NCBI GenBank assembly: GCA_947447975.1
Contig: CANFLU010000018.1
Coordinates: forward strand, 1 to 52,332
Direction of reading: 5' to 3'
From: Comamonadaceae bacterium
Lineage (GTDB): Bacteria; Pseudomonadota; Gammaproteobacteria; Burkholderiales; Burkholderiaceae_C
DNA: 52,332 bases
Shown here piece after piece: positions 15,797-25,169 of the stretch. Numbering within the stretch: the first letter of the stretch is position 1; each line of letters starts with the position of its first letter. Both the position numbers and the translations under genes were made by a program. The notes below the pieces were generated by a model. It searched no databases. It was not told where the DNA came from and saw only the letters and a program-made list of their open reading frames with translations.

Positions 15797-17626
15797 TTAG
15801 TTGCGCCCAGCGACCGCGCGAACCGCCTGGTTGAGCGATTGCGCGCCGCCATAGGGCAGGGCCAGGTACTGCGCGCCCATGGCGACGGCAATTTGCTCGG
15901 CGCTGTTTTGGGGCTGGGGCGAGGTGTCCACCAGCAGCGCGCTCACCCCCAGGGCGCGCAGCTGCGCAGCCGCGGCCAGGGCGTCGCTGGCGGCAGGGCC
16001 ACGGCCTGCACTACCGTCACGGGCGATATTGGCTTTGCCGTCGGTCAGCAGCACGACGATGGGCGTCTCACCCTTGCGCCTGATCTGTCCCGCCAGCGCG
16101 GTTGCGGCATCGATGGCATGGGCCAGCGGCGTACCGCCACCGCCGGGCAGTCCGGCCAGGCTGCGCTTGGCGCGCGCAAGCGAGCGGGTGGGCGGCAGCA
16201 AGGTTTCAGCCGTCTTGCCCCGAAAGGCCAGCACCGCCACGCTGTCACGCCGCACATAGCAATCGGCCAGCAGCAGCTCTACCGCGCCCTTGGCCTCGGC
16301 CAGCCGATTCAGCGCCGAGGAACCGGAGGCATCGACCACAAACACCGTGGTGGTCTGCCCCAGTTGGCGAAAGCGCGTCACGTGAAAATCTTCTTTGCGC
16401 ACCACGATGCGCGGCTTCCCTAGCGATGCCGATGCCGGGGGCAGGGTGCTGCGGCGCAGTCTTTGCCAGGGTGCGGCGGCGCGCAAAGTCTCCAGCACAT
16501 TGATACGCTGACCGGCGCGCGGCTCGCCTTTGCGCGCACCCACGGGTCGGCCGCGCAAGGCATTTTTTTGCTCGGCACCGGCGCTGCCCGAGGTGGGCGA
16601 TTTGGCGCGTTGCAATGCGCCAATCTTCAGGCTGGCCAGCAAACCGGCAGGTATGGCCGCTTGCGCCGCTTCGAGCACGCGCTCAGCCAACTCCTCTGCC
16701 TCGGGGGCTCGGCTGTCGGCCTCCTCGCTATCCTCGTTTTTGCGGCCATCCAGTCCTTCGGGCGGTGTTTGGGGCGGCGGATCGGGCACTTCGCTGGCGT
16801 CTTGCGCGGGCGGCTCGGGCGCGGTTTCTGCTTCTGGCGGGGCCTCTTGCGCTGGCTCTGGGGGCGCAGGGGGCAATCGTGTGGCGCGTGGTGCCAGCAC
16901 CAGGCGTGCAGCCACGGCAATATGCTCTTCTTCTACCGTGTCACAACCCGCAAGCGCCGCCGCTGCGCGCGCAGCACGGGCTGCAAACAAACTGGCGCGC
17001 AGCGAATCAATGCCCAGCGCCATGGCCGCCGCGCACAGGGCCTGCACCGACTCTGGCGCCATCTGCACCCGCCCCACCTGCTGGCGTGCGGCTTGCACTT
17101 CTTCGGCCGACCAGCTTGGGCTTTCTTCATCCGCTGCCTGGCCGTCCATGCGCAGATGAAAGGCGAGCCGTTCGGCCAGGCTGGCAGGCAGTTGTTCGTC
17201 CGCGTCGGCGCCTTCGTCTAGCGCCACGATCCCAATGCGGGCGGGCAGCACCCGGTCCAGGCCGTCACGTTGTAGCAGCACCTGGCCGCTATCGAGCACG
17301 CTGCCAAAGCGCGCGGCTGCCCCCGCCGTCATGCGCTCGGCCATGGCCAGCAGCAACACCCCGCCATCGGCCTGTGCCAGCAAGCCTTGCAGCGCCACCG
17401 GGCGGCCCGCTTGCAACGTAGCGCCCAGGTCTAGGCCGCCAAGCAAAGCGGTGTCACCGGTGTTTAAGGGCACGCGCCGCATGGGACATTCGGCGGGTAA
17501 GAGTGTGCGCAGCAGCGCCAACCACTCGTCGCGCGCAGCGCAGGCGGGCGCGCGCAATGCCACGCCGCCCAAGCCGGCCGGGTCTACGGCAAACAGGGCA
17601 GCTATCGTGGCACAGTCGCCTTGCAT
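15797..17626 (-). CDS. bchD: Magnesium chelatase subunit D
   Basis: Forms the ATP-driven motor with BchI that lets BchH insert Mg2+ into protoporphyrin IX, the first committed step of bacteriochlorophyll synthesis. The 609-residue protein has a degenerate AAA+ N-terminal half, a Pro/Glu-rich linker (about residues 255-330), and a C-terminal von Willebrand A domain with the metal site DASGSS (VVDASGSSALNRLAEAKGA) and GGGGTPLAHAID. Starts 9 nt after the bchI stop. The partner subunit gene bchH is not in the window. Confidence 0.95.
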   Translation of the reverse strand: MQGDCATIAALFAVDPAGLGGVALRAPACAARDEWLALLRTLLPAECPMRRVPLNTGDTALLGGLDLGATLQAGRPVALQGLLAQADGGVLLLAMAERMTAGAAARFGSVLDSGQVLLQRDGLDRVLPARIGIVALDEGADADEQLPASLAERLAFHLRMDGQAADEESPSWSAEEVQAARQQVGRVQMAPESVQALCAAAMALGIDSLRASLFAARAARAAAALAGCDTVEEEHIAVAARLVLAPRATRLPPAPPEPAQEAPPEAETAPEPPAQDASEVPDPPPQTPPEGLDGRKNEDSEEADSRAPEAEELAERVLEAAQAAIPAGLLASLKIGALQRAKSPTSGSAGAEQKNALRGRPVGARKGEPRAGQRINVLETLRAAAPWQRLRRSTLPPASASLGKPRIVVRKEDFHVTRFRQLGQTTTVFVVDASGSSALNRLAEAKGAVELLLADCYVRRDSVAVLAFRGKTAETLLPPTRSLARAKRSLAGLPGGGGTPLAHAIDAATALAGQIRRKGETPIVVLLTDGKANIARDGSAGRGPAASDALAAAAQLRALGVSALLVDTSPQPQNSAEQIAVAMGAQYLALPYGGAQSLNQAVRAVAGRN

Positions 17627-17635
17627 GCGGGGTGC

Positions 17636-18664
17636 CTATTGGTGGGGCGCAGCGGCCAGCTCGGCCAAGGCCCGCTCCACGCGGGTGGACGAGCCCGCAT
17701 CGTCCAGCGGATTGCGCCGCAAGCGGTGACGCAGAGCCGGTGGCGCCACGCGCTGCAAATGCGCTTGCGTGACCGACTTATCGCCCTGCCAAGCGGCTAA
17801 GGCGCGGGCGGCGCGCACCAAGGTCAGGTCGCCGCGCAGTCCGTCGGTACCCAGGGCCATGCACAGCTGCGCGGCAAAGGCGCGTGCGCTGTCGGGTATC
17901 TGCACAGCGGCCAAGCGCTTGCGCCCGGCCACAATGCCTTTGCGCACTTTGTCATCCTCTTTTTTCCATTGTTCGGTAAAAGCGTGCGCGTCTTGTTCGA
18001 AGGCATCACGCCGTTTCACCACCTCTACCCGCTCCTCCAAAGTGCTGGGCGTTTTCACTTCCACCGACAGGCCAAACCGGTCTAGCAACTGCGGTCGCAA
18101 TTCGCCTTCTTCGGGGTTGCCGCTGCCGATGAGCACAAAGCGCGCGGGGTGTCGCACGCTCAGGCCTTCGCGCTCGACCACGTTCTCGCCCGAGGCGGCC
18201 ACGTCGATCAGTAAATCCACCAAATGGTCTTCTAATAAATTGACTTCGTCGATATACAAATAGCCCCGGTTGGCGCGGGCCAGCAGGCCGGGTTCAAAAG
18301 CCTTTACGCCTTGGGACAAAGCGCGCTCCAGGTCCAGCGCGCCAACCACGCGGTCTTCGGTCGCGCCTAGCGGCAGATCGACCACCGGCACGCCGACCAA
18401 GGCGCTGGCGCGGGCTTTGCCAGAGCTAGCGGCCAGGCAGTCAGGGCAGCGGGCAGCGTCCGGGTCGCAGCCGTAGCGGCAGCCGGTCACGGCGCGCATC
18501 TTGGGCAGCAAGGCAGCCAAAGCGCGCACGGCAGTGGACTTGCCGGTACCCCGGTCGCCAAAGACCAGTACCCCGCCAATCGTGGGGTCGATGGCGGTAA
18601 GCACGATGGCCAGCTTCATATCGTCTTGGCCGACGATGGCGGAAAAAGGAAAGGTCAAAGCCAT
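17636..18664 (-). CDS. bchI: Magnesium chelatase ATPase subunit I
   Basis: AAA+ ATPase subunit of magnesium chelatase. From the ATG at 18664 the 342-residue protein starts MALTFPFSAIVGQDDMKLAI, the usual BchI beginning, then Walker A GDRGTGKSTAVRAL, a Cys-containing insert (GCRYGCDP..ARCPDC) and Walker B LYIDEVNLLED. The frame is open another 56 codons upstream to 18832, but that part is not conserved and covers the control region. First gene of bchIDO. Confidence 0.95.
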   Translation of the reverse strand: MALTFPFSAIVGQDDMKLAIVLTAIDPTIGGVLVFGDRGTGKSTAVRALAALLPKMRAVTGCRYGCDPDAARCPDCLAASSGKARASALVGVPVVDLPLGATEDRVVGALDLERALSQGVKAFEPGLLARANRGYLYIDEVNLLEDHLVDLLIDVAASGENVVEREGLSVRHPARFVLIGSGNPEEGELRPQLLDRFGLSVEVKTPSTLEERVEVVKRRDAFEQDAHAFTEQWKKEDDKVRKGIVAGRKRLAAVQIPDSARAFAAQLCMALGTDGLRGDLTLVRAARALAAWQGDKSVTQAHLQRVAPPALRHRLRRNPLDDAGSSTRVERALAELAAAPHQ

Positions 18665-18813
18665 GGACGTGCTGCCTGAGAAGGTTCGCGAAAGCACTGT
18701 GCACGGGAGCGCGCGATGCGCGCCTTGGCGCAGACCACGCTTGCCGCAAAACAGCCGGGGCACAGATGCAACATGGCTACATCCTAACCAATTGACGCCC
18801 GATGGCGTGATTT

Positions 18814-18842
18814 TGTCCGCTTTGTCTGACAAACTGCCTTGT
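18814..18842. promoter_or_regulatory. PpsR/CrtJ-type operator upstream of bchI
   Basis: A perfect TGT-N12-ACA site (18814-18831) is followed, after exactly 8 bp, by another TGT (18840-18842), so three of the four half-sites of the bchC-type tandem operator are present; the fourth position reads AGG. The junction is the palindrome CTGACAA-N6-TTGTCAG. It ends within the stop codon of the upstream flavin enzyme gene. No convincing -35/-10 pair was found beside it. Confidence 0.72.
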
Positions 18843-19867
18843 CAGGCTGGCTCGAGGCTCTCTGGCATCACCTGCAGTGCCTGGGCGGCGATATCCAGGG
18901 CGCGCAGACGCAGCGCGGGTTCGTACACATCGCAGACTAGCATCAGCTCGTCGGCCTCGGTGCTATCGGCCAAGGCATGCAGTCCGGTGCGCACGGTGTC
19001 GGGCCCGCCGACTACCGCCGCGCCTAAAAAGTCGGCAATCGCAGCGCGTTCTTGCGGCAGGCACTGGGCGATGAAATTAGCCTGCGGCGCTTGTAAGCGG
19101 CGGCGCTCGCCGCGCAGAATGCCCAACACGCGCTGGTAAACGCTGCTGGCCAAAAACTGCGCTTCCTCGTCGCTGGGCGCGGCCAGCAAGGGCACGCCGA
19201 TGGCCACATAGGGCGCGGCCAGATGTTCGGAGGGCTGAAACAGGCGGCGGTAAATGTCCAGCGCTTGGTGCAAGAGGCGCGGCGCAAAGTGGGAAGCAAA
19301 GGCATAGGGCAGGCCGCGCTGCGCCGCCAGTTGCGCCGAGTACAGGCTCGAGCCCAGCAGCCAGATAGGCACTTGGGTTCCGGCGCCGGGCATGGCCACC
19401 AAGCGCTGGCCGGGCTGCGCGGGCGCCAGCAGGCGCTGCAACTCGGCCACATCACGCGGAAAGTCGTCTTCGGTTTCCACCCGGTCGCGGCGCAAGGCGC
19501 GCATGGTCAGCGGGTCGGTGCCCGGCGCGCGGCCCAGGCCTAAGTCAATGCGCCCCGGGTACAACTCCGCCAGCGTGCCAAAGGCCTCGGCCACCACCAG
19601 CGGCGCATGGTTGGGCAGCATGATGCCGCCCGAGCCCACGCGGATGCGCGAAGTCGCTCCCGCCAAGTGCCCCACCAGCACCGCTGTGGCCGAGCTGGCG
19701 ATGCCCGCCATATTGTGGTGCTCGGCCACCCAGTAGCGGCTAAAGCCCAGACGCTCGGCGTGCTGCACCGTCTGGCGCGCTACATCCAGCGCTTGGCCTA
19801 CGCTCGCGCCTTCGCGCACCGCGACCAAATCCAGCATCGAGAGTTTGAATCGGGGCGAGGTGGGCAT
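18842..19867 (-). CDS. Luciferase-like (LLM class) flavin-dependent oxidoreductase
   Basis: Member of the bacterial luciferase-like monooxygenase superfamily, of the type named YhbW in E. coli; substrate unknown. From the ATG at 19867 the 341-residue TIM-barrel protein begins [14 protein letters not shown], then [29 protein letters not shown] and [14 protein letters not shown], all standard for this family. Starts further upstream (to 19951) are in frame but not conserved. It lies just before bchI on the same strand, at the edge of the photosynthesis cluster, with no sign of a role in it. Confidence 0.88.
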   Translation of the reverse strand: MPTSPRFKLSMLDLVAVREGASVGQALDVARQTVQHAERLGFSRYWVAEHHNMAGIASSATAVLVGHLAGATSRIRVGSGGIMLPNHAPLVVAEAFGTLAELYPGRIDLGLGRAPGTDPLTMRALRRDRVETEDDFPRDVAELQRLLAPAQPGQRLVAMPGAGTQVPIWLLGSSLYSAQLAAQRGLPYAFASHFAPRLLHQALDIYRRLFQPSEHLAAPYVAIGVPLLAAPSDEEAQFLASSVYQRVLGILRGERRRLQAPQANFIAQCLPQERAAIADFLGAAVVGGPDTVRTGLHALADSTEADELMLVCDVYEPALRLRALDIAAQALQVMPESLEPA

Positions 19868-20113
19868 GTGTGCTTTATGTAGTGGATGGTGTTGCGCGCT
19901 GAGCATACTCCGCAAAATCCTGATCGCGTTTTGGCAAGCGCGGCCAAGCAAGCCATGGCGGCCTGTGCGTCAAGCACCTAGGGCGCGCCGCGCTTCTTGC
20001 AATGACAGGCCTGCGCAGGGCATCCTGCTGCCGACACACCAGGCTACTAAGGGCGAACGGTGCGCCTGGGACGGCGCACAATCGGCGTGCCACAGTGCTT
20101 TCGGAGAAGCTGC

Positions 20114-20674
20114 ATGAACCCGACTACCCCCACCACATCGCCAGAGGCGGTCACGCCCGCCGTGGACCAGGCCGAACTTTTGTTGCTGCGCGCACACCGC
20201 CGGGCGCACAGGCGCAGCCGCGCGAAAGTGGCGCCCTTGGTACTGGCCGACGCGGTGCCGCAGGAGCCAAGCCCGCTGACACGCGGCCAGCGCATGGCCG
20301 ATGCAGTGGCCTCCACCATAGGGTCTTGGCGCTTTATCCTGATCCAAAGCACTGCGATTATTTTTTGGATTGGTGGCAACGTCTGGTTCGGTGCCACGGG
20401 CTGGGACCCCTATCCCTTCATCTTGCTCAATCTGCTCTTGTCCTTCCAAGCCGCGTATACCGCACCGGCCATCATGATGAGCCAAAACCGCCAGTCCGAA
20501 CTAGACCGCCGCCATGCGCAAAACGACTATGAAATCAATGTCAAAGCCGAGCTGGAAATCGAATTGCTGCATGAAAAAATAGACATCCTCAAAGAACGCG
20601 AATTGCTGGCACTTACCGAAGCCGTGCGCCACTTGTCCTTGCAACTCGAAGCGCTGTCGCAGAAAGTGCATTGA
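20114..20674 (+). CDS. DUF1003 membrane protein
   Basis: Function unknown. The 186-residue protein has a basic Arg-rich N-terminal region (residues 25-37), two membrane helices (about 72-92 and 101-120) joined by a short loop with [10 protein letters not shown], then the DUF1003 signature [12 protein letters not shown] and a charged helical C-terminus that could form a coiled coil ([11 protein letters not shown]). The ATG at 20114 has GGAG at 8 nt; an in-frame ATG at 20060 lacks one. Divergent from the flavin enzyme, 34 nt before queC. Confidence 0.85.
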   Translation: MNPTTPTTSPEAVTPAVDQAELLLLRAHRRAHRRSRAKVAPLVLADAVPQEPSPLTRGQRMADAVASTIGSWRFILIQSTAIIFWIGGNVWFGATGWDPYPFILLNLLLSFQAAYTAPAIMMSQNRQSELDRRHAQNDYEINVKAELEIELLHEKIDILKERELLALTEAVRHLSLQLEALSQKVH

Positions 20675-20708
20675 GGCTTCACGCCAAGCCCTAAGTAACA
20701 TCGCCGCC

Positions 20709-21410
20709 ATGCACGATTCCGCTTTAGTTTTATTTTCCGGCGGGCAGGACTCCACCACCTGCCTGGCTTACGCCTTGTCCAAGTACGCACGCGTGGAAAC
20801 CGTGGCCTTTGATTACGGCCAGCGCCACCGGGTGGAGCTGGATGCGCGCTTGCAGGTCATCAAAGCCTTGCGTGCACAGTTTGCGCCATGGGCGGCGCGT
20901 TGGGGTGAAGACCATTTGCTTGATGCAGGGGTGCTCGGCGCCGTCAGCGAAACCGCGCTCACGCGCGATACAGAGATCGCCATGCAGGCCAATGGGCTGC
21001 CCAATACCTTTGTGCCCGGGCGCAATTTATTGTTCATGACCTTGGCCGCCGCCCTGGCCTACCGGCGTGGTTTGCAAGTGCTGGTAACGGGTGTGTGCGA
21101 AACCGATTACTCGGGCTACCCGGACTGCCGCGACGACACCATGAAAGCCATGCAACTGGCGCTGTCGCTAGGCATGGACCAGCGCTTTTTGATCGAAACG
21201 CCTTTGATGTGGATAGACAAAGCCGCCACCTGGCACATGGCGCACCGTCTGGGCGGCCAGGCCTTGGTGGATGTGATCGTGGAGCACAGCCACACCTGCT
21301 ATTTGGGCGACCGCAGCCAGCGCCATGCTTGGGGCTACGGCTGCGGGCTTTGCCCTGCGTGCGATTTGCGCGCCAAGGGCTTTGCCGGTTTTTCCAGCGC
21401 GCTGGCCTAA
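20709..21410 (+). CDS. queC: 7-cyano-7-deazaguanine synthase QueC
   Basis: Converts 7-carboxy-7-deazaguanine to preQ0 with ammonia and ATP, on the route to the tRNA base queuosine. The 233-residue protein has the PP-loop [11 protein letters not shown] (residues 9-19), the block [32 protein letters not shown], and the zinc-binding Cys cluster C-x-L near residue 200 followed by CGLCPAC. Complete and of normal length. Its stop overlaps the stop of the convergent DUF1501 gene by 3 nt. Confidence 0.96.
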   Translation: MHDSALVLFSGGQDSTTCLAYALSKYARVETVAFDYGQRHRVELDARLQVIKALRAQFAPWAARWGEDHLLDAGVLGAVSETALTRDTEIAMQANGLPNTFVPGRNLLFMTLAAALAYRRGLQVLVTGVCETDYSGYPDCRDDTMKAMQLALSLGMDQRFLIETPLMWIDKAATWHMAHRLGGQALVDVIVEHSHTCYLGDRSQRHAWGYGCGLCPACDLRAKGFAGFSSALA

Positions 21411-22699
21411 GCGCGTAGCAAGCCGTCCAGACGCGCATCCCAGCGGTAGCCGGGGAATAGGCGCTCGGTGTCCTCGCGCGCCACGCCTTGGGTACCGGCC
21501 AGAATTTGCGCAAAGACGGCCCGAAAGTCGTGGTGCACCGGCAGATCGCGTCCTTCGTTCAAATTGCCTTGGGCCAGCCCGCTCCATTGGCCGTGCCAGC
21601 GCCCGCCGGCCACCGCGTTGCCCATCAGCCACATCACATTGCCATGCCCGTGGTCTGTGCCCCGGGTGCCGTTTTCAGCGCAGGTGCGGCCAAATTCGCT
21701 GGCGACTATCACCACGTCTTTTGGCTCCGAAAAATGGCGGCGCAGTTGCAGCAATGCACGGCTGAGGTTACCCAAGTTGTTGGCCAATGCGCCGCTGGTG
21801 TTGCCCTGGTTGAGGTGGGTGTCCCAGCCGCCGGCGGATAAAAAGCCTAAGCGCAGTTGGCGGTTTTTCCCCATCAGCGTGCCCAGGTTTTGCGCATCGA
21901 GCGCCAGGCCCTGGGCCGGCGGCGCGCCATTGTTGGCCGCTTGTTGTATGGCGTGGTCACTGCCTGCGGTGCTGGCCATCGCTTGTGGCGGCGTTGCTGC
22001 CATCGCCGCTTCGGCCTGCGCTTGCGTCAGCATGGCCGCTGTTTGCATGCGGCTGTCGGCGCCCGCTTGGGCTGATTGGGCCAAGCTGGGGTTGGCCGCA
22101 TACATTTTGAGGATGGCCTCGCGGGTACGGGTATCGGCCAAGGCACCGGCGCGCGTGGCGGCCTGGCCGCTGGCGACCAGTTGCACGGCCTGCGGGCCGG
22201 CCAAAATTTGCGGGTTGGCCTCGCCCACACCCAGGGCACTGCGCTCTTTGCCATAGCGCATGGATAGGCTGTTCATCCAGCCCGCGCCCGCTGCGCTGGA
22301 TCCGGGCAGACCGGTTTCCCAATGGTGCTGCGCGTCAAAGTGCGAGCGTGTGCTGTCCGGCGAACCGGCGCCGGGAATAGCCGCCAGCACGCCTTGCTGC
22401 CACAGCGGCAAAAGGCCGGCCATGGCCGGGTGCAGGCCAAACACTTTGTCTAGCGCCAGCGTGCTGGAGGCGCTGCCATCCGGTTTGGCGATGGCGATGT
22501 TGGGGCGCAGTGCGTAGTACTGCGCATCGCCATACGGCACCAGGGCAGAGATGCCGTCGTAAGCGCCGCGCAAAAACACCAGCACCAGGCGCCCGGGTGC
22601 AGCGTCGGGCGTATCGGCCCAGGACGGACGCAGGGCGCAGGCGTTGGCACCCAGCATCATCAGGACTTGGCGGCGGTGGATCTGCATGGTGGGTTTCAT
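21407..22699 (-). CDS. DUF1501 exported protein
   Basis: Function unknown. The 430-residue protein has a twin-arginine type N-terminus ([14 protein letters not shown]) followed by a mature part beginning around [13 protein letters not shown]1501 features are [34 protein letters not shown] and, near the C-terminus, [24 protein letters not shown], which resembles the metal-binding part of alkaline phosphatase-like proteins. The ATG at 22699 is 8 nt after the DUF1800 stop; a second ATG four codons later is also possible. Nearly always found next to DUF1800, as here. Confidence 0.88.
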   Translation of the reverse strand: MKPTMQIHRRQVLMMLGANACALRPSWADTPDAAPGRLVLVFLRGAYDGISALVPYGDAQYYALRPNIAIAKPDGSASSTLALDKVFGLHPAMAGLLPLWQQGVLAAIPGAGSPDSTRSHFDAQHHWETGLPGSSAAGAGWMNSLSMRYGKERSALGVGEANPQILAGPQAVQLVASGQAATRAGALADTRTREAILKMYAANPSLAQSAQAGADSRMQTAAMLTQAQAEAAMAATPPQAMASTAGSDHAIQQAANNGAPPAQGLALDAQNLGTLMGKNRQLRLGFLSAGGWDTHLNQGNTSGALANNLGNLSRALLQLRRHFSEPKDVVIVASEFGRTCAENGTRGTDHGHGNVMWLMGNAVAGGRWHGQWSGLAQGNLNEGRDLPVHHDFRAVFAQILAGTQGVAREDTERLFPGYRWDARLDGLLRA

Positions 22700-22707
22700 G
22701 GTTCCGC

Positions 22708-24249
22708 TTATTTGTACATGAACTCGGGGCTGCTCAGCACAAAGCCCATGCGCTGCGCCGGTGCTTGCCGCAGCACTGCGTTGCGACTGGCTGGGCTCAG
22801 CAGCGGGTAGAGCGCCTCCCACTCGTCGGCATTGCGGGTCATGTTCAGGGCAAAGTCCAGCCGGCGCGTCAGGGCCTCAGGCGCCAGCCAGGTGGCGCTG
22901 TCAAAAGGGTAGCCGTCGGGGGTTTGCCATTGGTGGATGGGCTGGCCGGCCACGGCGGCATAGCCCCAGGCCAGCACCCATTTGCTGCGGTCCTCACCAG
23001 CGCGCGCGGTGTGCAAGGCGGTGCAGGCGAACTCGTAAGGCGTTTTGAACAAACGGTTCTCGCTGGCCCAAAAGGCCGGGCTGTCTAGCAGCACCTGCAT
23101 GACCTGGCGGATGTCGCCACCACTGGCCAAAAAGCGCGCCTCCATGGCGGCTAACAAGTCGGGCGGCGGCGTGTCGGCCACAAAGTACTGCGCCAGGCGC
23201 AACGCAATACGCTTGGCCGTGGCCGGCTGGCGCGCCAAAAAGCGGATCGCTTGCTCTCCCTCGCTTTGGCCCGCTTGCAGCGGGCTGGCGGGGTAGGTTT
23301 GGCCCAGCACCGTTTTGCTACCGCCATCATGCGCGCGGCTGACAAACTGAAAGCCCGTGGCCGCTTGGGCCGAGATGGTCCATCCGGTGAGCACCCGGGC
23401 CAAGGCGCGGACATCGTCTTGCGTGTAGCCGCCGTGCACCCCCAGGGTGTGCAGCTCTAGCAGTTCGCGGGCGTAGTTTTCGTTCAGGCCGCGGTTGTCG
23501 CGGGCGCTTTGCGGGTCCACGCTTTGCCACTGGTCCAAGTAAAACAGCATCGCCGGGTGCTGCGCACTGGCCAGCAGCAGGTCTTCAAACTTGCCCAGCG
23601 CATGGGCGCGTGCCACATGCAGCGCATAGTGGCCACCAAAGGGGCGCACCGGACCTTTGTTTTGGTAAATATTGAAGTGGTTAAACCAAAACTCGGTCAT
23701 GCGCGCGAGCAGCGGATTTTCTAGGCTCTCGTTGCTGCAACTGGCCAGGCGCCAGGCGACCGCTTTGTTCACCATGGTGCGGTTGAAGTGCAGGGCCTCG
23801 GTGGGCTGCGAAAAATCAAAACGTTTGTCGTTGGGCAAGGCCTCGTTGACCGGGTTGGCAGCGGTCACGGCCGCACGCGCCAGCCGTTCTTTTTTGGCGC
23901 CCTCAAACAGCTGGGGCAGGGTCAAATTGATCTCGGCCAAGGTGGGGGGCAGGGTGGGCGCTTGTTGGCTGGCGGCCCAGGCGGCGTCGAGTTGGGCATG
24001 GGCCCACTGGCGCGCGTCGGGCGCGCTTTGGACCGATTGCAAGAGCGCGGGGCTGGGGCCGTAGCCCAGACGGTTGAGCGCGCGCCAGCGCGCCGCCATG
24101 CTGCTGGTGTCCAAGCGGGCGCTCTGTGCCGCATCACCGGCCGGGCTGCGCGCACCCACGCCAGGCGTTTGAGCGCAGGCGCCCAGCACCAGCAGCACGA
24201 CGCAGACTGCGGCCAGTCGGTAGCGGCTGTGCAGGCGGCTGATTGACAT
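22708..24249 (-). CDS. DUF1800 lipoprotein
   Basis: Function unknown. The 513-residue protein has a lipoprotein signal (VLLVLGAC, Cys25) so it is probably lipid-anchored. DUF1800 marks are LNRLGYGPSPALL, MTEFWFNHFNI, GLNENYARELLELHTLGV.GGYTQDDV and VLTGWTI, with a helical C-terminal half. It precedes the DUF1501 gene by 8 nt, and the two are likely co-transcribed and act together outside the cytoplasm. Confidence 0.87.
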   Translation of the reverse strand: MSISRLHSRYRLAAVCVVLLVLGACAQTPGVGARSPAGDAAQSARLDTSSMAARWRALNRLGYGPSPALLQSVQSAPDARQWAHAQLDAAWAASQQAPTLPPTLAEINLTLPQLFEGAKKERLARAAVTAANPVNEALPNDKRFDFSQPTEALHFNRTMVNKAVAWRLASCSNESLENPLLARMTEFWFNHFNIYQNKGPVRPFGGHYALHVARAHALGKFEDLLLASAQHPAMLFYLDQWQSVDPQSARDNRGLNENYARELLELHTLGVHGGYTQDDVRALARVLTGWTISAQAATGFQFVSRAHDGGSKTVLGQTYPASPLQAGQSEGEQAIRFLARQPATAKRIALRLAQYFVADTPPPDLLAAMEARFLASGGDIRQVMQVLLDSPAFWASENRLFKTPYEFACTALHTARAGEDRSKWVLAWGYAAVAGQPIHQWQTPDGYPFDSATWLAPEALTRRLDFALNMTRNADEWEALYPLLSPASRNAVLRQAPAQRMGFVLSSPEFMYK

Positions 24250-24258
24250 CGGGCGGCC

Positions 24259-25161
24259 CTAGTTGCGCACGCCGCTGGCCACATGGCCTGCGGGCACATG
24301 GCGCGCGGCGGACTCGATGTGGCCAGTCTGGTCGTCAAAGAAAAAATCAGGCTCAAATTCGCGCAGAAAAGCGCCCTTGTCCAGGCCGCCTAAAAACATG
24401 GCTTCGTCCACTTCAATGTTCCAGTCCATCAGCGTGCGGATGGCGCGCTCATGCGCGGGGGCGCTGCGCGCGGTGACCAGCGCGGTGCGTATGCGCATGG
24501 CGGGGCGAGCGGCTTGCTGCAACTGGTGCAAGGCCACCAATAAGGGCTTGAAAGGCCCATCGGGCAAGGGCTGTGCCGCTTTGTCTTGCTCGTGCTGCTG
24601 AAACGCATCGAGCCCGTGCGACTGGTACACCCGCTCGGCCTCGTCGCTAAACAGTACCGCGTCGCCGTCAAAAGCAATACGCACTTCCTGCGGATGCGCC
24701 ACGCTGGCGTGCGCCGATTGCGGATACACCTGTGCCGCAGGCACGCCGGCCATGAGGGCGGCACGCACATCGCTTAAATGCGTGCTTAAAAACAGATTGG
24801 CTTTGAGCGGCTGCAAATAGCGCCAGGGCGATTCGCCGCGCGTAAATGTGCAGCGGATGATGGGCAGCTGGTAATGCGCTGCCGACTTCATCACCCGCAG
24901 CCCGCTGACCGGGTCGTTGCGCGAGAGAATGACCACCTCCACCCGCTTGTCCGCATCGCTGCCTTCGTCGTTAAACGCCAGCAGTTTTTTTACCAAGGAA
25001 AACGCCACGCCCGGCGTGGCCGGTGTGTCTAGGCGCTGACGCTGCAAATGCATATAGGCGCGGTCATCGCCTTGTTCAAACACCTGGTTTTCTTCTTCAA
25101 AGTCAAACAGCGCACGCGAAGAAATCGCCACCACCAGTTTGCCGTCCAGGGTCGCAGCCAT
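24259..25161 (-). CDS. 5'-nucleotidase family protein
   Basis: Related to the cytosolic 5'-nucleotidase I family (Pfam 5-nucleotidase). The 300-residue protein starts KLVVAISSRALFDFEEEN and has LSRNDPVSGLRVMKSA, IAFDGDAVLFSDEAERVY (an Asp-rich HAD-like motif), RTALVTARSAPAHERAIRTL and FFFDDQTGH. These suggest HAD-type phosphatase chemistry on nucleoside monophosphates. No signal peptide. It lies 8 nt after ilvA and 9 nt before the DUF1800 gene, so the four genes may share a transcript. Confidence 0.82.
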   Translation of the reverse strand: MAATLDGKLVVAISSRALFDFEEENQVFEQGDDRAYMHLQRQRLDTPATPGVAFSLVKKLLAFNDEGSDADKRVEVVILSRNDPVSGLRVMKSAAHYQLPIIRCTFTRGESPWRYLQPLKANLFLSTHLSDVRAALMAGVPAAQVYPQSAHASVAHPQEVRIAFDGDAVLFSDEAERVYQSHGLDAFQQHEQDKAAQPLPDGPFKPLLVALHQLQQAARPAMRIRTALVTARSAPAHERAIRTLMDWNIEVDEAMFLGGLDKGAFLREFEPDFFFDDQTGHIESAARHVPAGHVASGVRN

Positions 25162-25169
25162 GGTTTTGC

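Noticed and set aside
15191..16423. 410-codon open frame on the plus strand
   Set aside because: It runs antisense across bchO and bchD; the translation is low-complexity and GC-driven, and the minus-strand genes are certain.
16463..17221. 252-codon open frame on the plus strand
   Set aside because: Antisense to bchD; no recognisable domain and no start signal.
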